Assembly (NCBI RefSeq): GCF_009834875.1
Contig: NZ_WVHT01000007.1
Coordinates: 124,001-188,000 of the forward strand
Direction of reading: 5' to 3'
Source: Hufsiella arboris
GTDB lineage: Bacteria; Bacteroidota; Bacteroidia; Sphingobacteriales; Sphingobacteriaceae
Length of the DNA stretch: 64,000 nucleotides
Shown here in pieces: positions 10,023 through 19,574 of the stretch (positions are counted from its first letter, which is position 1; every line of letters begins with the position of its first letter). Made by a program: the position numbers and the translations under genes. A model generated the notes under the pieces. That model saw only the letters and a list, made by a program, of their open reading frames with translations, did no database searches and was not told the origin of the DNA.

Positions 10023-11678
10023 TTATCTTGAACAAGTTTCTTCCATGGAATTTGGATACCAGTGTACATTGAAAGGCGGACCGGAATATGCTGTCGGACA
10101 TTTTGGTTCGCAGTTATTCCGATCGCCCGCCGGCGAACCGCTCATTGGCCAGCCATCGTAACCTGCGTAAGCCCAGGCAAGTGAAGCTTGAAAGTTCGAA
10201 GAAGGTGTCGCCACGCCCGAGACACCTGAACCTTTATACATATCAATAAAGGATTTCATCGCCACCCGGTTATAATCGTCCGAGACTTTGTCATGACATA
10301 ATTTGAACATCAATCCATAAATAACATAATTCGACGAACCGGCATGGTGGCAATCCGTGTCGATCTGGACGGATTCACCACAAGTTGGCTTAGCACCTTT
10401 GGTTGCACAGGGCGGCCGGTATTGCTCGTTGATCCATGCATTATTATGCAATTCGACAATGTCCCACGAACAATCGCCAACCCCGAAGCTTACCAATGCA
10501 TCACAGGCTTCTTCCTGTTGATCGGCATTCCAACCAAGGAACATTGTTTTTGCTTTATCAACTGCTCCTGCCACTTGCGACGTGACGTCGGGGCCGCAAA
10601 GGAACTCGGGAACATCAACCTCAATAAGTTCGCTTTCCGATTCGTCAATATCGAGGGTACTTTGCACCTGTTCAATCATGACGGCTCGGTTAACCGTCCG
10701 GTCGGCGGGGATATGATTTGGAACCAGACAGTCAGTAATTGCAGCAGCCTCAATGCTAGCTACATTGGCTTTTGCTTTGGCGGGCAGGATTTTATAGATA
10801 GCTTCGGCACGAGCTTTCCGAATAGCCATGTTTGATTTTTCTGTACCATCGCAGTCTGAAAGGCCCCAGATATTCCAAATCGTACCAGGTTTTGCCATGA
10901 GCTTCATAGCGTTTTGCCAGTAGATCAGATCTTTAAGATTTTTTTTGATATCGCTGTGGCCGATTTCAAAATTTACTACGTAAAAATTCGTAGGATCACT
11001 TAAAAATGCCATTGGTCCCTTTTTTGAATTCTCTTCCTCGCCCTTTTCCCTGGCAGGACATTTTTCTCCTGACAAAGAAGGCTGATCACAGGCGACAAAT
11101 CGTTTTAACTTGTTTTCATAATCCTGCTGAAGGGTATGTGTCAGTTCATGGGCTAACAATTTTTTACCGGAAATACTGTGCTCATCAAAACGTCCCTGGT
11201 TAAAATAGATATCGTTCCCCGTGGTGAATGCGTGTGCATTTATTTCCTTGCTCATTTCTGCCGCCTGATGACCGTTGTGTATTCTTATATCAGAAAAATC
11301 ACTGTTGAACCGGCTTTCCATAAAATTTTTTGAACTTTCGGGCAGCGGACTGCCGCTGCCTTGGCTGGCAGTTAGAGAAGACATAAAAGAACTTGAAAGT
11401 TCCACCGGCGATGCGGAGCTCTGTGCATTGCGGCTAAGGATATGTTCATTCAGATCGTCATTCGCTGAACAAGTACATTTTCTGTAAATGACATTCGGTG
11501 GTGCCGGGGGTGAATCTGTTGGTTGAGACACCTTATTTATTGACTGGATAGTTAACGACGCCAAAGGATTTAAAGAAATATCAGGACGCACATCAACATT
11601 AATTTGCCCCAAACTCGCAGCTGGCATAACGGCAGGACTTGTCCCGGGCGAGAAGTTGGATGGTTCTGCGAAGGCCAT
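10023..11678 (-). CDS. DUF4157 (eCIS core) protein with OmpA-like and Cys-rich domains
   Basis: 551 residues, no signal peptide. Residues 1-95 are Ser/Pro-rich and disordered. Residues ~100-190 are a DUF4157/eCIS-core domain: SRFNSDFSDIRIH, AFTTGNDIYFN, and the metallopeptidase-like HELTH at 177-181. Residues ~232-338 look OmpA-like (WGLSDCDGTEKSNMAIRKAR, then VNRAVMIEQ). The last ~190 residues contain about ten cysteines and are not recognised. DUF4157 is found in proteins linked to extracellular contractile injection systems, and also in many orphan Bacteroidota proteins; no sheath, tube or baseplate genes lie nearby. It converges on the DUF5107 gene with a 16-bp gap. Function unknown; an effector or secreted protein is possible. 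Confidence 0.8.
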   Translation of the reverse strand: MAFAEPSNFSPGTSPAVMPAASLGQINVDVRPDISLNPLASLTIQSINKVSQPTDSPPAPPNVIYRKCTCSANDDLNEHILSRNAQSSASPVELSSSFMSSLTASQGSGSPLPESSKNFMESRFNSDFSDIRIHNGHQAAEMSKEINAHAFTTGNDIYFNQGRFDEHSISGKKLLAHELTHTLQQDYENKLKRFVACDQPSLSGEKCPAREKGEEENSKKGPMAFLSDPTNFYVVNFEIGHSDIKKNLKDLIYWQNAMKLMAKPGTIWNIWGLSDCDGTEKSNMAIRKARAEAIYKILPAKAKANVASIEAAAITDCLVPNHIPADRTVNRAVMIEQVQSTLDIDESESELIEVDVPEFLCGPDVTSQVAGAVDKAKTMFLGWNADQQEEACDALVSFGVGDCSWDIVELHNNAWINEQYRPPCATKGAKPTCGESVQIDTDCHHAGSSNYVIYGLMFKLCHDKVSDDYNRVAMKSFIDMYKGSGVSGVATPSSNFQASLAWAYAGYDGWPMSGSPAGDRNNCEPKCPTAYSGPPFNVHWYPNSMEETCSR

Positions 11679-11906
11679 AGTTCGTTTAAAGGAAAATCAA
11701 GTCAACCGGGCGCAACGGTGCCTGTTCAAAATCGGAGATACCGTGTAGCGTTGTTCCAAAGCTAGTGTCGATTTGATGAATCAGCAATAGTTAGTTATAG
11801 CTATTTTGAAGAAACCGGAGCCGACGCGACCCGGCCAGCTGTTTTGAACAGGCAATATGACGTAATCACTCTTTACTAGCGGGTGTGAGAGAATTAATCG
11901 AAACAA

Positions 11907-11939
11907 AAAGCCCTGATACGGACATGTATCAGGGCTTTG
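11907..11939 (-). terminator. Terminator of the tRNA-Leu/tRNA-Gly unit
   Basis: Inverted repeat AAAGCCCTGATAC / GTATCAGGGCTTT lies directly after the 3' end of tRNA-Leu on the minus strand. It is followed by a U-rich stretch when read in that direction. Confidence 0.8.
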
Positions 11940-12024
11940 TACTCGGGGCGGGAATCGAACCCGCACTCCTTTAACGGGAACAGGATTTTAAGTCCTGCGT
12001 GTCTACCAGTTCCACCACCCGAGC
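11940..12024 (-). tRNA. tRNA-Leu (anticodon UAA)
   Basis: An 85-nt tRNA with the long variable arm of class II tRNAs. The acceptor stem is GCTCGGG with CCCGAGT, the anticodon loop CTTAAAA (anticodon TAA) sits on stem CAGGA/TCCTG, and the T-loop is TTCGATT. CCA is not encoded. It follows tRNA-Gly by about 50 bp on the same strand and is probably cotranscribed with it. Confidence 0.95.
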
Positions 12025-12046
12025 AGGCGATTAACCTTTTAACATT

Positions 12047-12074
12047 AAATCCCTTCCTTTTCGGGAAGGGATTT
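12047..12074. other. Hairpin between the two tRNA genes
   Basis: Arms AAATCCCTTCC and GGAAGGGATTT flank a short loop just downstream of tRNA-Gly. It could be a weak terminator, a processing signal or a spacer hairpin. Confidence 0.5.
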
Positions 12075-12075
12075 G

Positions 12076-12148
<73 letters not shown>

Positions 12149-12246
12149 AATTCGCTTGAACTATTTGTCCCTTGCGTTTTGGTGAGTGCAAATATAGGCA
12201 GAAAAGCAATCCTGTCAAGAAATTTTTTACTTTTTTTGATAAAAGA

Positions 12247-12723
12247 TCATAACTCTTTGTCTCTCAGTATTTCAAAAATCAAATCTCTTTCATAGCCTTT
12301 AGCAGTGGCGTACTGCGAGAGCTTGTATCGATTTTGTATTGGATTTTTAGCGACAGTTTGTAAGGTTTTTTTGTCCAGCAGGGTTGCTAAGGTTTGATAA
12401 TAATCATCATCATCTATTTGTTTCAATGCCTTTTGGATCAATTTTTCCGGAACGCCTTTTAATTTTAATCCTTGCCTGATCTTAATTTTTCCCCATTGCT
12501 TCATTCTGAATTTTCCCAGTGCATACGCTTTAGCGAAACGCTCTTCGTTCAAAAAGTTCTGTTGTATCAAATCCGAAATGATCGTCTCTAAATCTTCTCC
12601 ATAAATGCCCAGATCTATGAGTTTGTAACGCACTTCCTTTTGTGAACGCTCCTGGTAAGCGCAGTAACTTTCAATCTTTGAAACGGCTTCGTTTTTTGTT
12701 ATAACTTTTTTAGGTGATTCCAT
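12247..12723 (-). CDS. recX: Regulatory protein RecX
   Basis: About 158 residues, almost wholly helical, with the repeats of RecX three-helix modules: YCAYQERSQKEVRYKL, QNFLNEERFAKAYALGKF and WGKIKIRQGLKLKGVPEKLI. RecX binds RecA filaments and limits RecA activity. The frame opens further up to 12765, but ATG 12723 (MESPKK) matches the family start and leaves room for a promoter shared with the divergent murF-alr. No recA is in the window. Confidence 0.88.
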   Translation of the reverse strand: MESPKKVITKNEAVSKIESYCAYQERSQKEVRYKLIDLGIYGEDLETIISDLIQQNFLNEERFAKAYALGKFRMKQWGKIKIRQGLKLKGVPEKLIQKALKQIDDDDYYQTLATLLDKKTLQTVAKNPIQNRYKLSQYATAKGYERDLIFEILRDKEL

Positions 12724-12769
12724 GTTATAGCCATGAAAATCGTAAAAATTAAATGAACTTAGCAAGCTG

Positions 12770-15235
12770 ATGAGCCATAAACTTTATACAATCCAGGAAA
12801 TACAAGCGATCATTCATGCCGATGGTGTTATCAATCACCCGGAAACCTCAATCCGTACACTTTCGATTGATAGCCGCAAACTAACTGATATGGAACATGC
12901 GCTTTTCTTCGCATTAAAAGGCCGGAGAAACAGCCATGATTTTATAACCGACATCTACGAAAGCGGGATAAGGAGTTTCGTGATTTATGATAAGGAATTT
13001 AATGTTTCAGCATTTCCTGACGCTAATTTTTTAATTGTTGATGATACCTTGAAGGCGCTTCAATTACTTGCAGCTTATCATCGCAGCTTGTTTACTTATC
13101 CTGTAATCGCTATCACGGGGAGCAACGGGAAAACTATTGTTAAAGAATGGCTTTACCAGCTTTTATCGCCTGAGTTCACCGTTATTCGCAGTCCGAAAAG
13201 TTACAATTCGCAAATTGGTGTGCCGCTTTCGGTTTGGCAAATGACTGATGAGCACACACTCGCAATTATCGAAACCGGCATATCAAAAGCAGGGGAGATG
13301 GAGGCGCTTGAAAAGATCGTTAAGCCAACTATCGGTATTTTAACGAATATCGGGGAAGCGCATAATGAAGGCTTTTCATCAACCGAAGAAAAGATCGAAG
13401 AGAAGTTAAAGCTATTTGAAAATTGTGGCTTGTTTATTTACTCACCGTTTTATTTACGCGGATATACAGGCACTATTCCCGGAAGAACACAGTTCACCTG
13501 GTGCCATCATGCCAAGGCGGACCTTGATGTTTGGGGCGATGAAATCCTGGAAAACAAATACCAGTTTCTGCGTGGCGAATTTAAAGGCGGTGAAGTTCAA
13601 TGTATTATACCTTTTACCGATCACGCTTCGGTTGAAAATGCCATTTGCTGTTGGGCGACGATGCTGGCGATGGATTATAATCCCGAAATATCCGATAAAA
13701 GACTGGAGAAATTGCTTCCTGTAAGGATGCGTCTGGAAATGAAAACTGGCAATAATAATTGTTCTGTAATCGATGATTCATACAGCCTGGATATTTCTTC
13801 TCTAACCATTGCGCTAGACTTTTTAAGGCAGCAAAATCAACACGTAAAACGAACCTTGATCCTTTCTGATATACCTGAAAGCGGCGTTGATCCTGCAAAT
13901 TTATATGAACAGGTTGCCCGGCTCCTGGAAAATAAAGATCTCGACAAATTAATTGGAGTGGGGCCGATGATTAGCAGTAATAGCGACTTATTTAAGATAG
14001 AATCACGTTTTTTTGATTCTACGGAAGATTTACTGCAGCACTTGAATGAATTGCCGTTTTTTAATGAAACGATATTATTAAAAGGAGCGAGAGCTTTTGG
14101 TTTCGAAAAAATAAGCCGTGCGTTAACTCAAAAGGTACATGAAACGGTTTTAGAGATCAATCTTAACGCCCTCGAAAACAACCTCAATTTCTATAAATCA
14201 TTATTGAATCCTGGCGTGAAGGTGATGGCAATGGTTAAAGCTTTCTCTTACGGTAGTGGCAGCTTCGAAATTGCAAATCTTCTACAGTTTAATAAAATCG
14301 ATTATCTCGCGGTAGCTTTTGCCGATGAAGGCGTGACACTTAGAAAAGCTGGCATCAATTTGCCTATTATGGTGATGAATGCCGACGAATTAGCTTTCGA
14401 AACAATCATTCAGCATAAGCTCGAACCTGAAATATACAATTTCCGGGTACTCGAAAACTTTATCGATATTCTTAACCAGAAAAATATTGAGCAGTATCCT
14501 GTTCATATTAAGATAGACACCGGCATGCACAGGCTGGGTTTTATGGATAACGAAGTTGACGCATTACTTGACCTTATTCATAATACTGATGCGATAGAAG
14601 TAAAGAGTGCTTTCTCTCATTTGGTGGGCTCAGAAGATGTGTCCCTGGATGATTTTACAGATCAGCAGATCTCATCTTTTGCAACAATTACTGATAAAAT
14701 TGAAAAATCACTAGGATATAAATTTATCCGGCATATCGCCAATACTTCCGGAATTAGTCGCTGGAAACAGGCCCAGTTCGATATGGTAAGGCTTGGAATC
14801 GGATTGTATGGAATTGACAATGCTTACCAGGAGCGTTCGCCACTCGAATCAGTGGCAGTTCTTAAAACTAGTGTATCGCAGCTCAAAAATTTAAAAGCAG
14901 GAGAGTCCGTTGGTTATAACCGAAAAGGAGTATTGTCTGATGACGGTACCATCGCGACCGTGAAAATCGGTTACGCAGACGGCTATGATCGCCGGCTTGG
15001 AAATGGTGTTGGGCAAATGTCGATCAATGGTAAAATCGTTCCAGTGATCGGGAATGTATGTATGGACATGTGTATGCTTAATGTAAGCGGGATCGATGTG
15101 AAAGAAGGGGATGAAGTGATCGTTTTCGGTAAGGATATCAAAATTGAAAAGGTGGCTGCTGATATCGGAACTATCGCCTACGAATTATTGACGGGGATTT
15201 CACAGCGGGTTAAGCGGGTTTACTTCTCAGAATAA
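12770..15235 (+). CDS. Bifunctional MurF ligase / alanine racemase
   Basis: An 821-residue fusion of two cell-wall enzymes. Residues 1 to ~455 are MurF, which adds D-Ala-D-Ala to the UDP-MurNAc-tripeptide; the ATP-binding loop is GSNGKTIVKEW near residue 120. Residues ~460-821 are alanine racemase: the PLP lysine is in MAMVKAFSYG (about K490), and the second half carries RLGIGLYGID and GYADGYDRR. The fusion couples D-Ala supply to its use and is common in Bacteroidota. The MurF half has VKEW where many ligases have TKE, as is usual in this fused type. Divergent from recX. Confidence 0.95.
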   Translation: MSHKLYTIQEIQAIIHADGVINHPETSIRTLSIDSRKLTDMEHALFFALKGRRNSHDFITDIYESGIRSFVIYDKEFNVSAFPDANFLIVDDTLKALQLLAAYHRSLFTYPVIAITGSNGKTIVKEWLYQLLSPEFTVIRSPKSYNSQIGVPLSVWQMTDEHTLAIIETGISKAGEMEALEKIVKPTIGILTNIGEAHNEGFSSTEEKIEEKLKLFENCGLFIYSPFYLRGYTGTIPGRTQFTWCHHAKADLDVWGDEILENKYQFLRGEFKGGEVQCIIPFTDHASVENAICCWATMLAMDYNPEISDKRLEKLLPVRMRLEMKTGNNNCSVIDDSYSLDISSLTIALDFLRQQNQHVKRTLILSDIPESGVDPANLYEQVARLLENKDLDKLIGVGPMISSNSDLFKIESRFFDSTEDLLQHLNELPFFNETILLKGARAFGFEKISRALTQKVHETVLEINLNALENNLNFYKSLLNPGVKVMAMVKAFSYGSGSFEIANLLQFNKIDYLAVAFADEGVTLRKAGINLPIMVMNADELAFETIIQHKLEPEIYNFRVLENFIDILNQKNIEQYPVHIKIDTGMHRLGFMDNEVDALLDLIHNTDAIEVKSAFSHLVGSEDVSLDDFTDQQISSFATITDKIEKSLGYKFIRHIANTSGISRWKQAQFDMVRLGIGLYGIDNAYQERSPLESVAVLKTSVSQLKNLKAGESVGYNRKGVLSDDGTIATVKIGYADGYDRRLGNGVGQMSINGKIVPVIGNVCMDMCMLNVSGIDVKEGDEVIVFGKDIKIEKVAADIGTIAYELLTGISQRVKRVYFSE

Positions 15236-15276
15236 GACCCGTTCTTCAGAAATTAGTGTAAAGAGCTTAATTCAAT

Positions 15277-15284
15277 TAAATTTG
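15277..15284 (+). promoter_or_regulatory. Candidate -7 promoter element before the DUF502 gene
   Basis: TAAATTTG fits the Bacteroidota -7 consensus TAnnTTTG and ends only 4 nt before the ATG at 15289. If used, the transcript would be leaderless or nearly so. No good -33 TTG is seen. Confidence 0.4.
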
Positions 15285-15288
15285 CTGC

Positions 15289-15894
15289 ATGAATAGGATC
15301 GTAAGGGCGTTGCTCAATTATTTCGTGAAAGGAGTATTAGTAGTGGTACCAATTGGCGCCGCAATATTTCTGATATTCTGGATCATGTCTTCAGTAGACG
15401 ACGCCCTGAACCTCAGCGATGTACTATGGGTGAATCCCAAAACGGGTAGGCCAATTTATATTCCGGGATTAGGAATTTTAACGGTGCTCGTCATTATCAT
15501 GATTGCGGGAATCGTGGTAACTAATTTTGTAACAGACCCGATAAAAAACTGGGTAGGCCGATGGTTCAACCGCTTGCCTCTGTTCAATTTTCTATATTCC
15601 TCAATTAAAGATTTGACGGAGGCCTTTGTTGGCGACGAGAAGAAATTTAATGAGCCAGTACTGGTTGAAGTAAACGAGACTGGTTTAAAGAAAATCGGAT
15701 TTCTGACACAAAAGGATTTGACTTCCCTCGACCTGCCCGGAGAGGTAGCTGTTTATTTTCCTTATAGCTATTCGTTTGCCGGGCAACTTTGCGTGGTAAG
15801 TAAAGAGAAAATCCAACCGCTTAAAATGAATGGGCCCGACGCAATGAAATTTGTTGTAAGCGGCGGAGTCAGCGGCATCGGGCACCATCGTTAA
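15289..15894 (+). CDS. DUF502 family inner-membrane protein
   Basis: 201 residues with two strong transmembrane segments (YFVKGVLVVVPIGAAIFLIF and LGILTVLVIIMIAGIVVTNF) and a soluble C-terminal part. The run WFNRLPLFNFLYSSIKDL followed by KKFNEPVLVEV is typical of DUF502. No biochemical function is settled for this family. It follows murF-alr by about 50 bp on the same strand and may be cotranscribed or use its own promoter. It is tail-to-tail with the macro-domain gene, 8 bp apart. Confidence 0.85.
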   Translation: MNRIVRALLNYFVKGVLVVVPIGAAIFLIFWIMSSVDDALNLSDVLWVNPKTGRPIYIPGLGILTVLVIIMIAGIVVTNFVTDPIKNWVGRWFNRLPLFNFLYSSIKDLTEAFVGDEKKFNEPVLVEVNETGLKKIGFLTQKDLTSLDLPGEVAVYFPYSYSFAGQLCVVSKEKIQPLKMNGPDAMKFVVSGGVSGIGHHR

Positions 15895-15902
15895 CGTTTT
15901 TC

Positions 15903-16430
15903 TCAGGTTCCGATCAGTTTGCTGTAGATCGAAAAGTTTTCTTCATCGTAACAAACAAAAATCACTTTGTGTATAGCATCACTGCCAGATAAAAAATCAG
16001 TAACAGTTTTTAACGCTATTTCGGCAGCTTCCTGTTTGGGGAAATGGTAGATGCCGGTACTGATATTTGGAAATGAAATGATTTTAATCCCTTTATTCGA
16101 CGCGATCTCAAGCGAGTTTCGATAACAGCTTGCAAGGAGCTTGCCTTCGTTGTGCTTTTCGCCGTTCCATACCGGCCCGACGGTATGGATTACATAATCC
16201 GCCGGGAGTTTACCTGCTTTAGTTATAACTGCTTCACCAGTATTACACTTACCCTGCCTGGCAATTATATCCCTGCATTCGTCAAGTATTTGCGGCCCGC
16301 CAGCCCGGTGAATTGCTCCGTCCACGCCACCGCCGCCCATCAATGAAGTATTTGCTGCATTTACAATTGCATCGACGGCTATTTTAGTTATATCGCCCTG
16401 TATAACGCTTATCCTGTTTTTTAAATCCAT
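15903..16430 (-). CDS. Macro domain protein, O-acetyl-ADP-ribose deacetylase (YmdB-like)
   Basis: About 175 residues, a single macro domain. Ligand-binding motifs are clear: [35 protein letters not shown], and [14 protein letters not shown]. Such proteins remove acetyl or ADP-ribose groups from ADP-ribose derivatives, and YmdB also modulates RNase III in E. coli. ATG at 16430 (MDLKNRIS) aligns with the usual start; the frame also allows ATG 16475, adding 15 residues with no clear function. Confidence 0.9.
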   Translation of the reverse strand: MDLKNRISVIQGDITKIAVDAIVNAANTSLMGGGGVDGAIHRAGGPQILDECRDIIARQGKCNTGEAVITKAGKLPADYVIHTVGPVWNGEKHNEGKLLASCYRNSLEIASNKGIKIISFPNISTGIYHFPKQEAAEIALKTVTDFLSGSDAIHKVIFVCYDEENFSIYSKLIGT

Positions 16431-16533
16431 AAAGGAATAACAAGTACTTCCGGATATAGATTTATCAAAAAACATATTGCCATTAAATGAGAAACGAGCA
16501 TGGTTGGCAATAAGTATTAAACTAGGTTTGCTG

Positions 16534-17355
16534 TTATCCCAGGTAGAATTTGGCCTTTTTCATGGAAAACACCGGTATAAAGGGAAAAAGTACCGGCACA
16601 TTTTTAATAAACGCCTGGTAATCCGGCTGATCTCCATACCGCTGGTTTTGTTTTATTTCAAGACGTTTTGTTGAACCGAGCATAATAAGCCAAATGCAGA
16701 CGAGGCCTGCAAGTGCGATCGCCCAGTGCCACCAAAAAACCAGGAACGGAATAGCAATGATGAAATTTCCTGACCAAAACAGGATCTCACCGAAATAATT
16801 GGGATAACGAATAAAGCGGAAGAGGCCGCCCAGGTAAATTTTTTGTGGATTAGATTTTTTATATGCTGATTTCTGCCTGTCGGCAATACCTTCAATTGTA
16901 AATCCTGTGTATTGAATGATAATTCCAGCAATCATAACCACATGCTTCAGCGTTCGGTCAAAGTGTGAAAAATGTATAGATGTGAATATTGACGGCGAAA
17001 TCATACACACGTATAAAACGCTTACCCCGACCCAGATAAGTAGCTTAACAGGAAATTTTACGGCGTTTGCTTTCGCGGCCAGATCTTCGATGCTATTATT
17101 GTAAGCGGTGTTCTGTTCTCTTTTTAACACAAAAAATCCAAGTCTCAAGCCCCACGCAAGTAGGGCGAGATTTTGAAACCAGTTATAAATCCGGAGCTCT
17201 GGAAGGTAAAAAATGCAAATTATCAGTGCCATTGCCATCACGCTGAATGCATATCCAACGCTTATAAACCAATAGGTTTTTCTGAATCCGGCAGCTGTAA
17301 CCAATAAGGCCGCTACAAAACAATAAAAAAGCAGGTTTGTAGCGGCTATATTCAT
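16534..17355 (-). CDS. DUF1295 family membrane protein (steroid 5-alpha-reductase-like)
   Basis: 273 residues with about seven hydrophobic segments. The C-terminal motif [19 protein letters not shown] is the hallmark shared by DUF1295, isoprenylcysteine methyltransferase and steroid-reductase folds, where it binds a nucleotide cofactor. The substrate is unknown. It starts 2 bp after the stop of the LOG-family gene on the same strand, so these two and probably the upstream symporter form one minus-strand unit. Confidence 0.85.
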   Translation of the reverse strand: MNIAATNLLFYCFVAALLVTAAGFRKTYWFISVGYAFSVMAMALIICIFYLPELRIYNWFQNLALLAWGLRLGFFVLKREQNTAYNNSIEDLAAKANAVKFPVKLLIWVGVSVLYVCMISPSIFTSIHFSHFDRTLKHVVMIAGIIIQYTGFTIEGIADRQKSAYKKSNPQKIYLGGLFRFIRYPNYFGEILFWSGNFIIAIPFLVFWWHWAIALAGLVCIWLIMLGSTKRLEIKQNQRYGDQPDYQAFIKNVPVLFPFIPVFSMKKAKFYLG

Positions 17356-17357
17356 GA

Positions 17358-18062
17358 TTAAAAGTTTGGCTTTAGTACATATTTGTTGTAGAAGCGGAAG
17401 ATATGTTCCGCGGCTTCTTCCGCTGTATCAACCATCCTGAACAAGTTCATGTCGTCGGGGCTGATGTTTTTAGCTGCCAGCATATGTTCTTTTACCCAGT
17501 CTATTAAGCCGCCCCAATATTCGGATCCCACAAGAACAATTGGAAAGCGGGCGATTTTGCCGGTTTGAATAAGTGTGATAGCTTCAAACATCTCATCCAG
17601 TGTTCCGAATCCACCCGGCATAATGATATATCCCTGGGAGTATTTCATGAACATAACCTTACGAACGAAGAAATAATCGAACTCCAGGATCTTATCACGG
17701 TCGATGTATTTGTTGTGAAACTGTTCGAAAGGAAGTTCAATATTTAACCCAACCGATTTTCCACCGGCTTCATAAGCGCCTTTGTTGGCGGCTTCCATGA
17801 TTCCAGGCCCTCCGCCAGATATAACACCATATCCGCGTTCTGTGAGCAGCCTCGCTATATCCTCCGTCAGTTTATAGTATTTGTTATCGTTCGATGTTCT
17901 TGCGGAGCCGAAAATAGATACACAGGGACCTATTTTTGCAAGTTTTTCAAAGCCGTCAACAAATTCGGCCATGATCTTAAATATCTGCCAGGAGTCAGTA
18001 ACTTTTATTTCCTGCCAATCCTTATTTTCGAAAGCGTTTCTAATCTTATCGTCACTAGTCAT
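17358..18062 (-). CDS. LOG family protein (TIGR00730 Rossmann fold)
   Basis: 234 residues. The two signatures of the family are present: SGGGPGIMEAANKGAYEAGG and MPGGFGTLDEMFE (the PGGxGTxxE motif). LOG proteins act as nucleoside 5'-monophosphate phosphoribohydrolases; some make cytokinins, and many bacterial members are general nucleotide hydrolases once misnamed lysine decarboxylases. The cellular substrate here is not known. It lies between the symporter and DUF1295 genes with gaps of 13 and 2 bp. Confidence 0.9.
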   Translation of the reverse strand: MTSDDKIRNAFENKDWQEIKVTDSWQIFKIMAEFVDGFEKLAKIGPCVSIFGSARTSNDNKYYKLTEDIARLLTERGYGVISGGGPGIMEAANKGAYEAGGKSVGLNIELPFEQFHNKYIDRDKILEFDYFFVRKVMFMKYSQGYIIMPGGFGTLDEMFEAITLIQTGKIARFPIVLVGSEYWGGLIDWVKEHMLAAKNISPDDMNLFRMVDTAEEAAEHIFRFYNKYVLKPNF

Positions 18063-18075
18063 ATTCGAATTTACT

Positions 18076-19554
18076 CTAAAATTTTGTTTGCATGCTTGTT
18101 GGCTTACTTGTACTCAACAGCAGCAAATATGTTATCAATGCGTTTAAAATGATGAGCTCAAAGCTCATCGAATAGCCAAACCATTTTACAGAATGTGTAT
18201 CAATGATATAGCAGAGTATCGGCGAAAGCACACAAAAATACGGAACAAGTTTATCCGTTACAGCCCGTTTGCTGATCATCCCGAAAGCAAATAAACCAAG
18301 CAAAGGCCCGTATGTGTATCCGGCGGCTTTAAAGATAGAATTTACAACTGAATCATCATTGATAACCCGGAAGATCAGGATTACAATCGTCATGAGCAGT
18401 GAAAAACCGATGTGTACCCAATGCCTTGTTGTAACCAATTTCGGATCATTTTGATTTTCTTTTTTATCAAAATGCAGAAAATCGACACAAAACGAGGTTG
18501 TCAATGCTGTTAACGCCGAATCGGTTGTGGCGAATGTGGCGGCAGTAAGGCCGAGCATAAAAATAATTCCCGGAAGAATATTCAGATGTCTCAGCGCAAT
18601 CTCGGGGTAAAGATTGTCCGGCGTTCCCAATGACGCGACATCTATATTGTTTTGTGCGGCATATACATAAAGAAGAGCACCAACACTCAGAAAAAAGATG
18701 TTCATGATCACAAACACCGTGGTAAAGCTGAGCATGTTCTTTTGCGCTTCACCGATCGTTTTCATGCTCAGGTTTTTTTGCATCAAGTCCTGGTCCAGGC
18801 CAACCATTGCGATGGTAACAAACAGACCACCAAGAAACTGCTTGATAAAATGCTGCTTGTTTCCTGAAAAATCATCCCAGAAAAATATTTTTGAGTAGCT
18901 GCTGTTTTTTACCGCTTCTATTGTTCCGGCTATGTCGAGATTTAAGGATTTCGAAATAAAGTAAATAGACAAAACCACGGATAAAAGCAGGAATACGGTT
19001 TGCAACGTGTCGGTTATGATTATGGTTTTTAAACCTCCTTTTCGCGTGTAAAGCCAAATCAGAGTTAAGCAGATTACAATCGTCAGCCAAAAAGGAACGT
19101 TCCACGCGTCAAAAATAAATTTTTGTAATACGATGGCAACGAGATAAAGCCGGAAAGCCGATCCTATAGTGCGCGAGATAAGGAATATCACCGCGCCACT
19201 TTTGTAACTCCAGTAGCCTAAACGCTTTTCTAAATATGTGTAGATAGAAATTAACCGGATGCGATAATAAAGCGGCAGTAAAACGGTGGCTATGATGATG
19301 AAGCCAACGGCGTTGCCTAAAACAAACTGGAAATAGCCAAAACTGCTTTTTCCTACAGCACCCGGAACAGATATGAAGGTAACTCCTGAGAGAGCTGTGC
19401 CAATCATTCCAAAAGCAACCAGGTACCATTTGGAATTACGGTTAGCAATAAAAAAGGTTGAATTGTCTGATGATTTACGTGATGTTAGATAGGAAATGAA
19501 GATCAGAACTGCAAAATAGCTCAGTATAAAAGTTAATAGTATTGCCGGCGACAT
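18076..19554 (-). CDS. Sodium:solute symporter (SSS family)
   Basis: 492 residues and about thirteen hydrophobic helices. Features of the SSS fold include the early FFIANRNSKWYLVAFGMIGT and the helix MLGLTAATFATTDSALTAL, which matches the conserved Na+-binding TDS region. The substrate (sugar, amino acid, urea or another solute) cannot be read from the sequence. The alpha/beta-hydrolase gene lies 20 bp upstream on the same strand, so an esterase product may be the transported solute; that is inference. Confidence 0.9.
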   Translation of the reverse strand: MSPAILLTFILSYFAVLIFISYLTSRKSSDNSTFFIANRNSKWYLVAFGMIGTALSGVTFISVPGAVGKSSFGYFQFVLGNAVGFIIIATVLLPLYYRIRLISIYTYLEKRLGYWSYKSGAVIFLISRTIGSAFRLYLVAIVLQKFIFDAWNVPFWLTIVICLTLIWLYTRKGGLKTIIITDTLQTVFLLLSVVLSIYFISKSLNLDIAGTIEAVKNSSYSKIFFWDDFSGNKQHFIKQFLGGLFVTIAMVGLDQDLMQKNLSMKTIGEAQKNMLSFTTVFVIMNIFFLSVGALLYVYAAQNNIDVASLGTPDNLYPEIALRHLNILPGIIFMLGLTAATFATTDSALTALTTSFCVDFLHFDKKENQNDPKLVTTRHWVHIGFSLLMTIVILIFRVINDDSVVNSIFKAAGYTYGPLLGLFAFGMISKRAVTDKLVPYFCVLSPILCYIIDTHSVKWFGYSMSFELIILNALITYLLLLSTSKPTSMQTKF

Positions 19555-19574
19555 TCGTTAATCTGTATAAAGTT

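Noticed and set aside
10344-10835. 163-codon plus-strand ORF inside the DUF4157 gene
   Set aside because: It is the antisense shadow of a well-supported gene.
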